A DNA stretch of 64,000 bases from Dichetophora obliterata (lineage: Eukaryota > Arthropoda > Insecta > Diptera > Sciomyzidae), in contig OY986436.1 in assembly GCA_963920525.1 (NCBI GenBank), forward strand, positions 88,604,470 through 88,668,469, in the 5' to 3' direction. Shown here piece by piece: positions 1-14,602 of this stretch (position 1 is its first letter; every line of letters starts with the position of its first letter). The position numbers and the translations under genes were made by a program. A model generated the notes under the pieces. It did no database searches. It saw only the letters and a list, made by a program, of their open reading frames with translations, and was not told the origin of the DNA.

Positions 1-5
1 TAAAT

Positions 6-227
6 TGTACGAAGTCTGGACACGCTCCTGATTTTGACAAAACAAAAGTTCTGCAACAAGAGAAAAATTATAGGAGACGATACATGCTTGAAATGCTACA
101 CATTATTAACGTCCCTAAACAATTGAGATTGAATTTTAAGACTGACACGGACAATTGCGCTCACATCTACAGACACCTAATAAATAAAGAGCAAACAAAT
201 AAACAAAACATTATAAGACAAAACTAA
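6..227 (+). pseudogene. 3' fragment of Penelope RT/endonuclease ORF (copy 0)
   Basis: About 74 codons matching the C-terminus of the 838-residue protein at 611-3127, including the stretch HCTKSGHAPDF and the LEMLHI segment that holds the presumed catalytic glutamate of the GIY-YIG nuclease. There is no RT domain. It is part of the pseudo-LTR and not a gene in its own right. Confidence 0.85.
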
Positions 228-433
228 CAATAATTAGTCATCAAAGTCCGTTGTCAAGTGTTGTTTATTCAGGCTAGATGTTCTTATGTTTTTTGTCATA
301 TCGTTTCTCAAATGTTTTTTTAAAAAAATCAATGTAAATTCAGTATATTTATTTAATTTTTGTAGTTCATGTATTTTAAATATTATGTTATGTGATTATA
401 TTGTAATTTGTAATTATTGTATATTTTTTAGTG

Positions 434-478
434 TTTTCCCTGATGATGTTTTTCAACGAAAAACGAAATATTGGAATT
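434..478 (+). ncRNA. Hammerhead-ribozyme-like motif, Penelope copy 0
   Basis: The core CTGATGA (440-446) is followed by one T, a 7-bp hairpin GTTTTTC-AAC-GAAAAAC, then GAAA (465-468), TATT and GGAA. TTCC (436-439) can pair with GGAA (473-476) as stem I. The order stem I, CUGAUGA, stem II, GAAA, minimal stem III, stem I fits a type I hammerhead, a motif described in Penelope-like pseudo-LTRs. The extra T before stem II and the one-pair stem III are departures from the canonical fold. Activity is inferred. Confidence 0.6.
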
Positions 479-610
479 TAAATTTATATTAAATAAATTA
501 AGAAAAAAATCTGACCTATAGCTCGTTTAACTACCAATAATCTAATATAAAAAAGGTCAAAAATTTAATAAATTAATCTATAAGGAGAGCAAGCCAAATA
601 TATAAACAAG

Positions 611-3127
611 ATGAAGATTTATAAAGAATTGAAACGAAAATACAGCAATCATACAAACACAATAATCAACAGACTTAGAAATACGAACAAAACTAAAGCC
701 AAAACAATAGGTGCAATACAATTCCTTCAAAAGTGCAGAAAATATAGAGTGACACCAAATTTTTTGGATAACACAACCAAAAATATTAAAACAATTTTCG
801 AAATCAATAAAAACATCCCTCCAAAAACAGACAAAGCAATAACAAAAATAATACATACATTTAAAACGAAAATACTAAATCAGCTGATAAAATATAAACA
901 CCAAAATTTAACATGTAATGAAAAAGAATTAACAAGCATAAGAAATAAAATCAACGAAAGAATGAGTGCAGAAGATGCTGAGCTTCTATGGCGGAGTGAA
1001 GAACACTTATACACAAAGACTTTGAGTCAAATTAAACAAACACATCAAAACAAATTCAATAAAATTTTAGAGAAACAAAAAAGAAAACTCAATATCAACG
1101 AAAACGAAACGGAGTGGTTTATCAACACAACAAATACAGACATAACAAAAGAGACACAATGGCTTCTTTCTCTGGGACCAAAATACGCTCTTCCCACAAC
1201 GAAACAAAACTTTTCAACACTAACATGCATTGCGGAAGGTGAAGATTTCGTACAAACCAACAAAGACAAAGAATCACAAGAAACGGCGAGAGTAAAACTG
1301 ACTACACTGATGGAAAACCATGTAACACGCATACATTTAGACACAAGAGACAAGCTGATCTTAGATACAGTGGGCAAAACTAGACGATTCCTCAAAGAAA
1401 ATATAGACATTATAATTGTGAATGCAGACAAGGGAAACAAAACTGTAGCGATGAAAAAAGTGAATTACGACAAGAAAATTAGAATTTTATTAAGAGACAT
1501 TGCAACATACAAGGAAGTTAAAAGGGACCCAACAACGGCTTTGCAACAGAAAAATAACAATTTAGTCGACATTCTATTCAAAAATAATTTGATCTCGGAC
1601 TATGAAAAATTAAAGATGACAACAACTACTGCAACGGCACCAAGAATATATGGACTACCAAAGCTGCACAAACCGAACATGCCATTGAGACCAATTTGCT
1701 CGTCCATCAACTCTCCAACACACGAACTCAGCAAATATTTAGTGAAAATATTGAATAAGTTAACGGTAACATCTAAGTACAACATAAAAGACGCACTGGA
1801 CCTAAAGAACAAACTTAATAACATATACATTTCAGACGATGAGAGACTAATATCATTCGACGTAGTATCACTTTTCCCTAGTATCCCAGTTGACTTCGCT
1901 ATAAAAACAATAGAAAGAAAATGGACAATAATAGAAAAATACACAAATATGACCAAAAAACAATTTTCTGACATTTTATTACTTTGTATAAAAGACGCTA
2001 GATATTTAAAATATGACAACAAAATTTATTTACAACTACGAGGCACGGCCATGGGATCACCTGCATCACCAATAGTAGCGGACGTAGTAATGGAAGACCT
2101 TTTAGATAAATGTTTAGACGATCTCCCAGTGAAACCAAAATTAGTTACCAAATATGAAGACGACCTTTTTGCGATAGTTAGATATGACCAAATCCAAAAC
2201 ACTTTAAACGCACTAAATTCATACCATAGGAGAATAAAGTTCACTTTAGAAAAGGAAACTGACAATAAACTACCTTATCTTGACACATTACTTATGAGGA
2301 AAAACAATAAAATAGAAATAAATTGGTATCAAAAACCAACGGCAACAGGACGAATAATTAATTTTCACTCAAAACATCCAAAAAATATAATAATTAATAC
2401 AGCTAAAAATTTTACAAACCGGGTTTTCGAAATAAGTGACAAAAAATTCCATAAGGACAATGCGATTAAAATTAAAGATATTTTAAAGAAAAACTGCTTT
2501 CCGGAATATTTAATTAAAAAAATTGTTAAACATAAAGAAAGAACAGTAAACGAAAAAGTGACGACAAACGACCCCCCTAAAACTTATAAAAGCATGACAT
2601 ATATTCCCGGTTTTTCAGAGAAGTTTAAAATGTCCAACATTTTTAATAAGGACCAGTTTAGAATAGCTTTTAAAACATCAAACACTTTACAAACACTTTA
2701 CACGAACACTAAATGTAAACTTGACAAGCAGGACAAATCGAATTTGATATATCAAATTCCGTGCAAAGGTGACGGATCCAATTTATGCGAAAAGGTATAT
2801 GTTGGAACAACAAAAACTAAATTACGGACGAGAATAGCAGGACATAAGTCAGACTTTAAAGCACTGGACAAACCTTTAGAACAAAAAACAGCATTAGCAG
2901 CCCATTGTACGAAGTCTGGACACGCTCCTGATTTTGACAAAACAAAAGTTCTGCAACAAGAGAAAAATTATAGGAGACGATACATGCTTGAAATGCTACA
3001 CATTATTAACGTCCCTAAACAATTGAGATTGAATTTTAAGACTGACACGGACAAGTGCGCTCACATCTACAGACACCTAATAAATAAAGAGCAAACAAAT
3101 AAACAAAACATTATAAGACAAAACTAA
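611..3127 (+). CDS. Penelope-like reverse transcriptase with GIY-YIG endonuclease (copy 1)
   Basis: The 838-residue product would copy element RNA and nick target DNA. Visible RT motifs in order: LPKLHKP near residue 355, SFDVVSLFPSIP near 417 (motif A aspartate), GTAMGSPASP near 480, and the catalytic box near 515. In the box copy 1 reads YEDD where copies 3 and 4 read YVDD: codon 516 (2156-2158) is GAA instead of GTA. Both aspartates remain. The C-terminus (about 715-805) is the GIY-YIG nuclease: KVYVGTTKTKL, an arginine and histidine in RTRIAGHKSD, a Cys/His set (IPC, LC, AHC, GH) typical of Penelope nucleases, and LEMLHI. Start chosen at the first ATG, aligned in all copies. Lysine-rich N-terminus as usual. 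The effect of YEDD on activity is unknown. Confidence 0.9.
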   Translation: MKIYKELKRKYSNHTNTIINRLRNTNKTKAKTIGAIQFLQKCRKYRVTPNFLDNTTKNIKTIFEINKNIPPKTDKAITKIIHTFKTKILNQLIKYKHQNLTCNEKELTSIRNKINERMSAEDAELLWRSEEHLYTKTLSQIKQTHQNKFNKILEKQKRKLNINENETEWFINTTNTDITKETQWLLSLGPKYALPTTKQNFSTLTCIAEGEDFVQTNKDKESQETARVKLTTLMENHVTRIHLDTRDKLILDTVGKTRRFLKENIDIIIVNADKGNKTVAMKKVNYDKKIRILLRDIATYKEVKRDPTTALQQKNNNLVDILFKNNLISDYEKLKMTTTTATAPRIYGLPKLHKPNMPLRPICSSINSPTHELSKYLVKILNKLTVTSKYNIKDALDLKNKLNNIYISDDERLISFDVVSLFPSIPVDFAIKTIERKWTIIEKYTNMTKKQFSDILLLCIKDARYLKYDNKIYLQLRGTAMGSPASPIVADVVMEDLLDKCLDDLPVKPKLVTKYEDDLFAIVRYDQIQNTLNALNSYHRRIKFTLEKETDNKLPYLDTLLMRKNNKIEINWYQKPTATGRIINFHSKHPKNIIINTAKNFTNRVFEISDKKFHKDNAIKIKDILKKNCFPEYLIKKIVKHKERTVNEKVTTNDPPKTYKSMTYIPGFSEKFKMSNIFNKDQFRIAFKTSNTLQTLYTNTKCKLDKQDKSNLIYQIPCKGDGSNLCEKVYVGTTKTKLRTRIAGHKSDFKALDKPLEQKTALAAHCTKSGHAPDFDKTKVLQQEKNYRRRYMLEMLHIINVPKQLRLNFKTDTDKCAHIYRHLINKEQTNKQNIIRQN

Positions 3128-3334
3128 CAATAATTAGTCATCAAAGTCCGTCGTCAAGTGTTGTTTATTCAGGCTAGATGTTCTTATGTTTTTTGTCATA
3201 TCGTTTCTCAAATGTTTTTTTTAAAAAATCAATGTAAATTCAGTATATTTATTTAATTTTTGTAAGTTCATGTATTTTAAATATTATGTTATGTGATTAT
3301 ATTGTAATTTGTAATTATTGTATATTTTTTAGTG

Positions 3335-3379
3335 TTTTCCCTGATGATGTTTTTCAACGAAAAACGAAATATTGGAATT
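3335..3379 (+). ncRNA. Hammerhead-ribozyme-like motif, Penelope copy 1
   Basis: Same architecture as at 434-478: CTGATGA core at 3341, a 7-bp stem II hairpin, GAAA, TATT, and a TTCC (3337-3340) / GGAA (3374-3377) stem I. The sequence is unchanged between copies although the surrounding 3' region has small indels. Confidence 0.6.
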
Positions 3380-3480
3380 TAAATTTATATTAAATAAATT
3401 AAGAAAAAAATCTGACCTATAGCTCGTTTAACTACCAATAATCTAATATAAAAAAAGGTCAAAAATTTAATAAATTAATA

Positions 3481-4537
<1,057 letters not shown>

Positions 4538-5041
4538 TGTACGAAGTCTGGACACGCTCCTGATTTTAAACGCTCCTGATAAACAATTGAGATTGAATTT
4601 TAAGACTGACACGGACAATTGCGCTCACATCTACAGACACCTAATAAATAAAGAGCAAACAAATAAACAAAACATTATAAGACAAAACTAACAATAATTA
4701 GTCATCAAAGTCCGTTGTCAAGTGTTGTTTATTCAGGCTAGATGTTCTTATGTTTTTTGTCATATCGTTTCTCAAATGTTTTTTTAAAAAAATCAATGTA
4801 AATTCAGTATATTTATTTAATTTTTGTAGTTCATGTATTTTAAATATTATGTTATGTGATTATATTGTAATTTGTAATTATTGTATATTTTTTAGTGTTT
4901 TCCCTGATGATGTTTTTCAACGAAAAACGAAATATTGGAATTTAAATTTATATTAAATAAATTAAGAAAAAAATCTGACCTATAGCTCGTTTAACTACCA
5001 ATAATCTAATATAAAAAAGGTCAAAAATTTAATAAATTAAT
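4538..5041 (+). mobile_element. Penelope pseudo-LTR upstream of copy 2
   Basis: A short ORF 3' fragment with an internal deletion and a repeated GCTCCTGAT, ending at the stop 4689-4691, followed by the 3' region. Head-to-tail junction to copy 2 near 5041. Same layout as copy 0. Confidence 0.8.
4899..4942 (+). ncRNA. Hammerhead-ribozyme-like motif, pseudo-LTR of copy 2
   Basis: CTGATGA core at 4904-4910, stem II hairpin, GAAA, TATT and GGAA (4937-4940), identical in structure to the motif at 434-478. Confidence 0.6.
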
Positions 5042-5074
5042 CTATAAGGAGAGCAAGCCAAATATATAAACAAG

Positions 5075-6326
5075 ATGAAGATTTATAAAGAATTGAAACG
5101 AAAATACAGCAATCATACAAACACAATAATCAACAGACTTAGAAATACGAACAAAACTAAAGCCAAAACAATAGGTGCAATACAATTCCTTCAAAAGTGC
5201 AGAAAATATAGAGTGACACCAAATTTTTTGGATAACACAACCAAAAATATTAAAACAATTTTCGAAATCAATAAAAACATCCCTCCAAAAACAGACAAAG
5301 CAATAACAAAAATAATACATACATTTAAAACGAAAATACTAAATCAGCTGATAAAATATAAACACCAAAATTTAACATGTAATGAAAAAGAATTAACAAG
5401 CATAAGAAATAAAATCAACGAAAGAATGAGTGCAGAAGATGCTGAGCTTCTATGGCGGAGTGAAGAACACTTATACACAAAGACTTTGAGTCAAATTAAA
5501 CAAACACATCAAAACAAATTCAATAAAATTTTAGAGAAACAAAAAAGAAAACTCAATATCAACGAAAACGAAACGGAGTGGTTTATCAACACAACAAATA
5601 CAGACATAACAAAAGAGACACAATGGCTTCTTTCTCTGGGACCAAAATACGCTCTTCCCACAACGAAACAAAACTTTCCAACACTAACATGCATTGCGGA
5701 AGGTGAAGATTTCGTACAAACCAACAAAGACAAAGAATCACAAGAAACGGCGAGAGTAAAACTGACTACACTGATGGAAAACCATGTAACACGCATACAT
5801 TTAGACACAAGAGACAAGCTGATCTTAGATACAGTGGGCAAAACTAGACGATTCCTCAAAGAAAATAAAGACATTATAATTGTGAATGCAGACAAGGGAA
5901 ACAAAACTGTAGCGATGAAAAAAGTGGATTACGACAAGAAAATTAGAATTTTATTAAGAGACATTGCAACATACAAGGAAGTTAAAAGGGACCCAACAAC
6001 GGCTTTGCAACAGAAAAATAACAATTTAGTCGACATTCTATTCAAAAATAATTTGATCTCGGACTATGAAAATTAAAGATGACAACAACTACTGCAACGG
6101 CACCAAGAATATATGGACTACCAAAGCTGCACAAACCGAACATGCCATTGAGACCAATTTGCTCGTCCATCAACTCTCCAACACACGAACTCAGCAAATA
6201 TTTAGTGAAAATATTGAATAAGTTAACGGTAACATCTAAGTACAACATAAAAGACGCACTGGACCTAAAGAACAAACTTAATAACATATACATTTCAGAA
6301 TATGAGAGACTAATATCATTCGACGT
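5075..6326 (+). pseudogene. Penelope RT ORF, copy 2, frameshifted and cut by the assembly gap
   Basis: It matches copy 1 codon for codon through residue ~332. One A is then missing near 6071, which brings a stop after ISDYEN. The shifted frame continues with the LPKLHKP region until the sequence runs into the N block at 6327, before the RT catalytic box. The endonuclease part is absent or hidden in the gap. The N-terminal half alone would have no RT activity. Confidence 0.9.
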
Positions 6327-6526
6327 NNNNNNNNNNNNNNNNNNNNNNNNNNNNNNNNNNNNNNNNNNNNNNNNNNNNNNNNNNNNNNNNNNNNNNNNNN
6401 NNNNNNNNNNNNNNNNNNNNNNNNNNNNNNNNNNNNNNNNNNNNNNNNNNNNNNNNNNNNNNNNNNNNNNNNNNNNNNNNNNNNNNNNNNNNNNNNNNNN
6501 NNNNNNNNNNNNNNNNNNNNNNNNNN
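6327..6526. other. Assembly gap of 200 N
   Basis: Exactly 200 N, a common placeholder size. It falls inside Penelope copy 2, and sequence resumes in a 3' region. The true length and the number of tandem copies here are unknown. Confidence 0.98.
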
Positions 6527-6800
6527 TTTCTCAAATGTTTTTTTAAAAAAATCAATGTAAATTCAGTATATTTATTTAATTTTTGTAGTTCATGTATTTT
6601 AAATATTATGTTATGTGATTATATTGTAATTTGTAATTATTGTATATTTTTTAGTGTTTTCCCTGATGATGTTTTTCAACGAAAAACGAAATATTGGAAT
6701 TTAAATTTATATTAAATAAATTAAGAAAAAAATCTGACCTATAGCTCGTTTAACTACCAATAATCTAATATAAAAAAGGTCAAAAATTTAATAAATTAAT
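6527..6800 (+). mobile_element. Penelope 3' region between gap and copy 3
   Basis: The 3' untranslated region, starting mid-way at TTTCTCAAATG and ending at the head-to-tail junction with copy 3. It may belong to copy 2 or to a collapsed copy inside the gap. Confidence 0.8.
6657..6701 (+). ncRNA. Hammerhead-ribozyme-like motif between gap and copy 3
   Basis: TTCC 6659-6662, CTGATGA 6663-6669, stem II hairpin, GAAA, TATT, GGAA 6696-6699. Same structure as the other copies. Confidence 0.6.
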
Positions 6801-6833
6801 CTATAAGGAGAGCAAGCCAAATATATAAACAAG

Positions 6834-9335
6834 ATGAAGATTTATAAAGAATTGAAACGAAAATACAGCAATCATACAAACACAATAATCAACAGACTTA
6901 GAAATACGAACAAAACTAAAGCCAAAACAATAGGTGCAATACAATTCCTTCAAAAGTGCAGAAAATATAGAGTGACACCAAATTTTTTGGATAACACAAC
7001 CAAAAATATTAAAACAATTTTCGAAATCAATAAAAACATCCCTCCAAAAACAGACAAAGCAATAACAAAAATAATACATACATTTAAAACGAAAATACTA
7101 AATCAGCTGATAAAATATAAACACCAAAATTTAACATGTAATGAAAAAGAATTAACAAGCATAAGAAATAAAATCAACGAAAGAATGAGTGCAGAAGATG
7201 CTGAGCTTCTATGGCGGAGTGAAGAACACTTATACACAAAGACTTTGAGTCAAATTAAACAAACACATCAAAACAAATTCAATAAAATTTTAGAGAAACA
7301 AAAAAGAAAACTCAATATCAACGAAAACGAAACGGAGTGGTTTATCAACACAACAAATACAGACATACCAAAAGAGACACAATGGCTTCTTTCTCTGGGA
7401 CCAAAATACGCTCTTCCCACAACGAAACAAAACTTTCCAACACTAACATGCATTACGGAAGGTGAAGATTTCGTACAAACCAACAAAGACAAAGAATCAC
7501 AAGAAACGGCGAGAGTAAAACTGACTACACTGATGGAAAACCATGTAACACGCATACATTTAGACACAAGAGACAAGCTGATCTTAGATACAGTGGGCAA
7601 AACTAGACGATTCCTCAAATAAAATAAAGACATTATAATTGTGAATGCAGACAAGGGAAACAAAACTGTAGCGATGAAAAAAGTGGATTACAAGAAAATT
7701 AGAATTTTATTAAGAGACATTGCAACATACAAGGAAGTTAAAAGGGACCCAACAACGGCTTTGCAACAGAAAAATAACAATTTAGTCGACATTCTATTCA
7801 AAAATAATTTGATCTCGGACTATGAAAAATTAAAGATGACAACAACTACTGCAACGGCACCAAGAATATATGGACTACCAAAGCTGCACAAACCGAACAT
7901 GCCATTGAGACCAATTTGCTCGTCCATCAACTCTCCAACACACGAACTCAGCAAATATTTAGTGAAAATATTGAATAAGTTAACGGTAACATCTAAGTAC
8001 AACATAAAAGACGCACTGGACCTAAAGAACAAACTTAATAACATATACATTTCAGACGATGAGAGACTAATATCATTCGACGTAGTATCACTTTTCCCTA
8101 GTATCCCAGTTGACTTCGCTATAAAAACAATAGAAAGAAAATGGACAATAATAGAAAAATACACAAATATGACCAAAAAACAATTTTCTGACATTTTATT
8201 ACTTTGTATAAAAGACGCTAGATATTTAAAATATGACAACAAAATTTATTTACAACTACGAGGCACGGCCATGGGATCACCTGCATCACCAATAGTAGCG
8301 GACGTAGTAATGGAAGACCTTTTAGATAAATGTTTAGACGATCTCCCAGTGAAACCAAAATTAGTTACCAAATATGTAGACGACCTTTTTGCGATAGTTA
8401 GATATGACCAAATCCAAAACACTTTAAACGCACTAAATTCATACCATAGGAGAATAAAGTTCACTTTAGAAAAGGAAACTGACAATAAACTACCTTATCT
8501 TGACACATTACTTATGAGGAAAAACAATAAAATAGAAATAAATTGGTATCAAAAACCAACGGCAACAGGACGAATAATTAATTTTCACTCAAAACATCCA
8601 AAAAATATAATAATTAATACAGCTAAAAATTTTACAAACCGGGTTTTCGAAATAAGTGACAAAAAATTCCATAAGGACAATGCGATTAAAATTAAAGATA
8701 TTTAAAAGAAAAACTGCTTTCCGGAATATTTAATTAAAAAAATTGTTAAACATAAAGAAAGAACAGTAAACGAAAAAGTGACGACAAACGACCCCCCTTA
8801 AACTTATAAAAGCATGACATATATTCCCGGTTTTTCAGAGAAGTTTAAAATGTCCAACATTTTTAATAAGGACCAGTTTAGAATAGCTTTTAAAACATCA
8901 AACACTTTACAAACACTTTACACGAACACTAAATGTAAACTTGACAAGCAGGACAAATCGAATTTGATATATCAAATTCCGTGCAAAGGTGACGGATCCA
9001 ATTTATGCGAAAAGGTATATGTTGGAACAACAAAAACTAAATTACGGACGAGAATAGCAGGACATAAGTCAGACTTTAAAGCACTGGACAAACCTTTAGA
9101 ACAAAAAACAGCATTAGCAGCCCATTGTACGAAGTCTGGACACGCTCCTGATTTTGACAAAACAAAAGTTCTGCAACAAGAGAAAAATTATAGGAGACGA
9201 TACATGCTTGAAATTGAAATCCCTAAACAATTGAGATTGAATTTTAAGACTGACACGGACAATTGCGCTCACATCTACAGACACCTAATAAATAAAGAGC
9301 AAACAAATAAACAAAACATTATAAGACAAAACTAA
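6834..9335 (+). pseudogene. Penelope RT/endonuclease ORF, copy 3, three nonsense codons
   Basis: Full-length relative to copy 1 but broken by TAA at 7620-7622 (AAA/GAA region after residue 262), TAA at 8703-8705 (TTA to TAA) and TAA at 8799-8801. It also lacks one codon near 7692 and 12 nt near 9213, which removes part of the LEMLHI segment of the nuclease. The RT box is the ordinary YVDD (near 8375). Open pieces of 262, 354 and 173 residues remain. Unlike copy 1, the catalytic box is intact while the frame is not. Confidence 0.92.
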
Positions 9336-9541
9336 CAATAATTAGTCATCAAAGTCCGTCGTCAAGTGTTGTTTATTCAGGCTAGATGTTCTTATGTTTT
9401 TTGTCATATCGTTTCTCAAATGTTTTTTTAAAAAAATCAATGTAAATTCAGTATATTTATTTAATTTTTGTAGTTCATGTATTTTAAATATTATGTTATG
9501 TGATTATATTGTAATTTGTAATTATTGTATATTTTTTAGTG

Positions 9542-9586
9542 TTTTCCCTGATGATGTTTTTCAACGAAAAACGAAATATTGGAATT
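9542..9586 (+). ncRNA. Hammerhead-ribozyme-like motif, Penelope copy 3
   Basis: TTCC 9544-9547, CTGATGA 9548-9554, stem II hairpin, GAAA, TATT, GGAA 9581-9584. Confidence 0.6.
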
Positions 9587-9718
9587 TAAATTTATATTAA
9601 ATAAATTAAGAAAAAAATCTGACCTGTAGCTCGTTTAACTACCAATAATCTAATATAAAAAAGGTCAAAAATTTAATAAATTAATCTATAAGGAGAGCAA
9701 GCCAAATATATAAACAAG

Positions 9719-12220
9719 ATGAAGATTTATAAAGAATTGAAACGAAAATACAGCAATCATACAAACACAATAATCAACAGACTTAGAAATACGAACAAAA
9801 CTAAAGCCAAAACAATAGGTGCAATACAATTCCTTCAAAAGTGCAGAAAATATAGAGTGACACCAAATTTTTTGGATAACACAACCAAAAATATTAAAAC
9901 AATTTTCGAAATCAATAAAAACATCCCTCCAAAAACAGACAAAGCAATAACAAAAATAATACATACATTTAAAACGAAAATACTAAATCAGCTGATAAAA
10001 TATAAACACCAAAATTTAACATGTAATGAAAAAGAATTAACAAGCATAAGAAATAAAATCAACGAAAGAATGAGTGCAGAAGATGCTGAGCTTCTATGGC
10101 GGAGTGAAGAACACTTATACACAAAGACTTTGAGTCAAATTAAACAAACACATCAAAACAAATTCAATAAAATTTTAGAGAAACAAAAAAGAAAACTCAA
10201 TATCAACGAAAACGAAACGGAGTGGTTTATCAACACAACAAATACAGACATACCAAAAGAGACACAATGGCTTCTTTCTCTGGGACCAAAATACGCTCTT
10301 CCCACAACGAAACAAAACTTTCCAACACTAACATGCATTACGGAAGGTGAAGATTTCGTACAAACCAACAAAGACAAAGAATCACAAGAAACGGCGAGAG
10401 TAAAACTGACTACACTGATGGAAAACCATGTAACACGCATACATTTAGACACAAGAGACAAGCTGATCTTAGATACAGTGGGCAAAACTAGACGATTCCT
10501 CAAATAAAATAAAGACATTATAATTGTGAATGCAGACAAGGGAAACAAAACTGTAGCGATGAAAAAAGTGGATTACAAGAAAATTAGAATTTTATTAAGA
10601 GACATTGCAACATACAAGGAAGTTAAAAGGGACCCAACAACGGCTTTGCAACAGAAAAATAACAATTTAGTCGACATTCTATTCAAAAATAATTTGATCT
10701 CGGACTATGAAAAATTAAAGATGACAACAACTACTGCAACGGCACCAAGAATATATGGACTACCAAAGCTGCACAAACCGAACATGCCATTGAGACCAAT
10801 TTGCTCGTCCATCAACTCTCCAACACACGAACTCAGCAAATATTTAGTGAAAATATTGAATAAGTTAACGGTAACATCTAAGTACAACATAAAAGACGCA
10901 CTGGACCTAAAGAACAAACTTAATAACATATACATTTCAGACGATGAGAGACTAATATCATTCGACGTAGTATCACTTTTCCCTAGTATCCCAGTTGACT
11001 TCGCTATAAAAACAATAGAAAGAAAATGGACAATAATAGAAAAATACACAAATATGACCAAAAAACAATTTTCTGACATTTTATTACTTTGTATAAAAGA
11101 CGCTAGATATTTAAAATATGACAACAAAATTTATTTACAACTACGAGGCACGGCCATGGGATCACCTGCATCACCAATAGTAGCGGACGTAGTAATGGAA
11201 GACCTTTTAGATAAATGTTTAGACGATCTCCCAGTGAAACCAAAATTAGTTACCAAATATGTAGACGACCTTTTTGCGATAGTTAGATATGACCAAATCC
11301 AAAACACTTTAAACGCACTAAATTCATACCATAGGAGAATAAAGTTCACTTTAGAAAAGGAAACTGACAATAAACTACCTTATCTTGACACATTACTTAT
11401 GAGGAAAAACAATAAAATAGAAATAAATTGGTATCAAAAACCAACGGCAACAGGACGAATAATTAATTTTCACTCAAAACATCCAAAAAATATAATAATT
11501 AATACAGCTAAAAATTTTACAAACCGGGTTTTCGAAATAAGTGACAAAAAATTCCATAAGGACAATGCGATTAAAATTAAAGATATTTAAAAGAAAAACT
11601 GCTTTCCGGAATATTTAATTAAAAAAATTGTTAAACATAAAGAAAGAACAGTAAACGAAAAAGTGACGACAAACGACCCCCCTTAAACTTATAAAAGCAT
11701 GACATATATTCCCGGTTTTTCAGAGAAGTTTAAAATGTCCAACATTTTTAATAAGGACCAGTTTAGAATAGCTTTTAAAACATCAAACACTTTACAAACA
11801 CTTTACACGAACACTAAATGTAAACTTGACAAGCAGGACAAATCGAATTTGATATATCAAATTCCGTGCAAAGGTGACGGATCCAATTTATGCGAAAAGG
11901 TATATGTTGGAACAACAAAAACTAAATTACGGACGAGAATAGCAGGACATAAGTCAGACTTTAAAGCACTGGACAAACCTTTAGAACAAAAAACAGCATT
12001 AGCAGCCCATTGTACGAAGTCTGGACACGCTCCTGATTTTGACAAAACAAAAGTTCTGCAACAAGAGAAAAATTATAGGAGACGATACATGCTTGAAATT
12101 GAAATCCCTAAACAATTGAGATTGAATTTTAAGACTGACACGGACAATTGCGCTCACATCTACAGACACCTAATAAATAAAGAGCAAACAAATAAACAAA
12201 ACATTATAAGACAAAACTAA
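9719..12220 (+). pseudogene. Penelope RT/endonuclease ORF, copy 4, same three nonsense codons as copy 3
   Basis: Offset from copy 3 by exactly 2885 bp throughout. It carries the same stops (10505-10507, 11588-11590, 11684-11686), the same missing codon and the same 12-nt deletion in the nuclease tail. The RT box is YVDD. Shared lesions mean copies 3 and 4 arose by duplication of an already dead unit, or are an assembly duplicate. Small differences lie in the 3' regions (for example C for T near 9625, and an extra A near 12359). Confidence 0.92.
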
Positions 12221-12427
12221 CAATAATTAGTCATCAAAGTCCGTCGTCAAGTGTTGTTTATTCAGGCTAGATGTTCTTATGTTTTTTGTCATATCGTTTC
12301 TCAAATGTTTTTTTAAAAAAATCAATGTAAATTCAGTATATTTATTTAATTTTTGTAAGTTCATGTATTTTAAATATTATGTTATGTGATCATATTGTAA
12401 TTTGTAATTATTGTATATTTTTTAGTG

Positions 12428-12472
12428 TTTTCCCTGATGATGTTTTTCAACGAAAAACGAAATATTGGAATT
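12428..12472 (+). ncRNA. Hammerhead-ribozyme-like motif, Penelope copy 4
   Basis: TTCC 12430-12433, CTGATGA from 12434, stem II hairpin, GAAA, TATT, GGAA 12467-12470. Confidence 0.6.
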
Positions 12473-12572
12473 TAAATTTATATTAAATAAATTAAGAAAA
12501 AAATCTGACCTATAGCTCGTTTAACTACCAATAATCTAATATAAAAAAGGTCAAAAATTTAATAAATTAATA

Positions 12573-14324
<1,752 letters not shown>

Positions 14325-14602
14325 TTAGAGTTACATAGACCATTCGAATACAACAAAAAGAAGAAAAGGCAATAAATTACAAAGAAGATACGGACAATAT
14401 CAACAATAATTATGCAGTAGCACTGGACGGACGGTTTTGTTGAAAAATTAGTTTTAAATATTTTTTGTTAATGTTTTTTAAATTTAAAATTCTACCGCGT
14501 TTTTAATGTAATGTTAATATTTATAGAAAAGTATGTACTCGTATACAGTGTTAATTTGTTAGTTTAAGAAAATTTTCATGTATTGTTTTTAGAAAAAATA
14601 AA

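Larger units (their letters stand above)
1..577 (+). mobile_element. Truncated Penelope-like element, copy 0
   Basis: This is the 3' end of a Penelope-like element (family A here) lying directly upstream of copy 1. It holds the last ~74 codons of the ORF (GIY-YIG endonuclease tail, stop at 225-227), then the ~350-bp 3' untranslated region. It joins head to tail to the 5' leader of copy 1 near 577. The first bases match the junction seen at 4530-4540, where an inverted 3' tail precedes the same ORF fragment, so the same arrangement probably continues to the left of the window. A partial 3' copy upstream of a full copy is the pseudo-LTR layout known for Penelope elements. Confidence 0.85.
578..3477 (+). 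mobile_element. Penelope-like element, copy 1 (longest ORF)
   Basis: A full unit: 33-bp leader, one ORF at 611-3127, and a ~350-bp 3' region with the hammerhead-like motif, ending in TTAATAAATTAA and passing directly into the (ATT)n array. It is the only copy in the window with an unbroken ORF. Confidence 0.9.

Noticed and set aside
286..492. 68-codon frame in the Penelope 3' region (also 4750 and 9394)
   Set aside because: Lost in copies 1 and 4 through 1-nt indels, and overlaps the ribozyme-like motif; no sign of coding.
578..856. - strand 92-codon frame repeated in every Penelope copy
   Set aside because: It is the antisense shadow of the conserved RT ORF; repetition follows from element copy number, not selection on that strand. 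The same holds for the 131-, 140- and 79-codon - strand frames.
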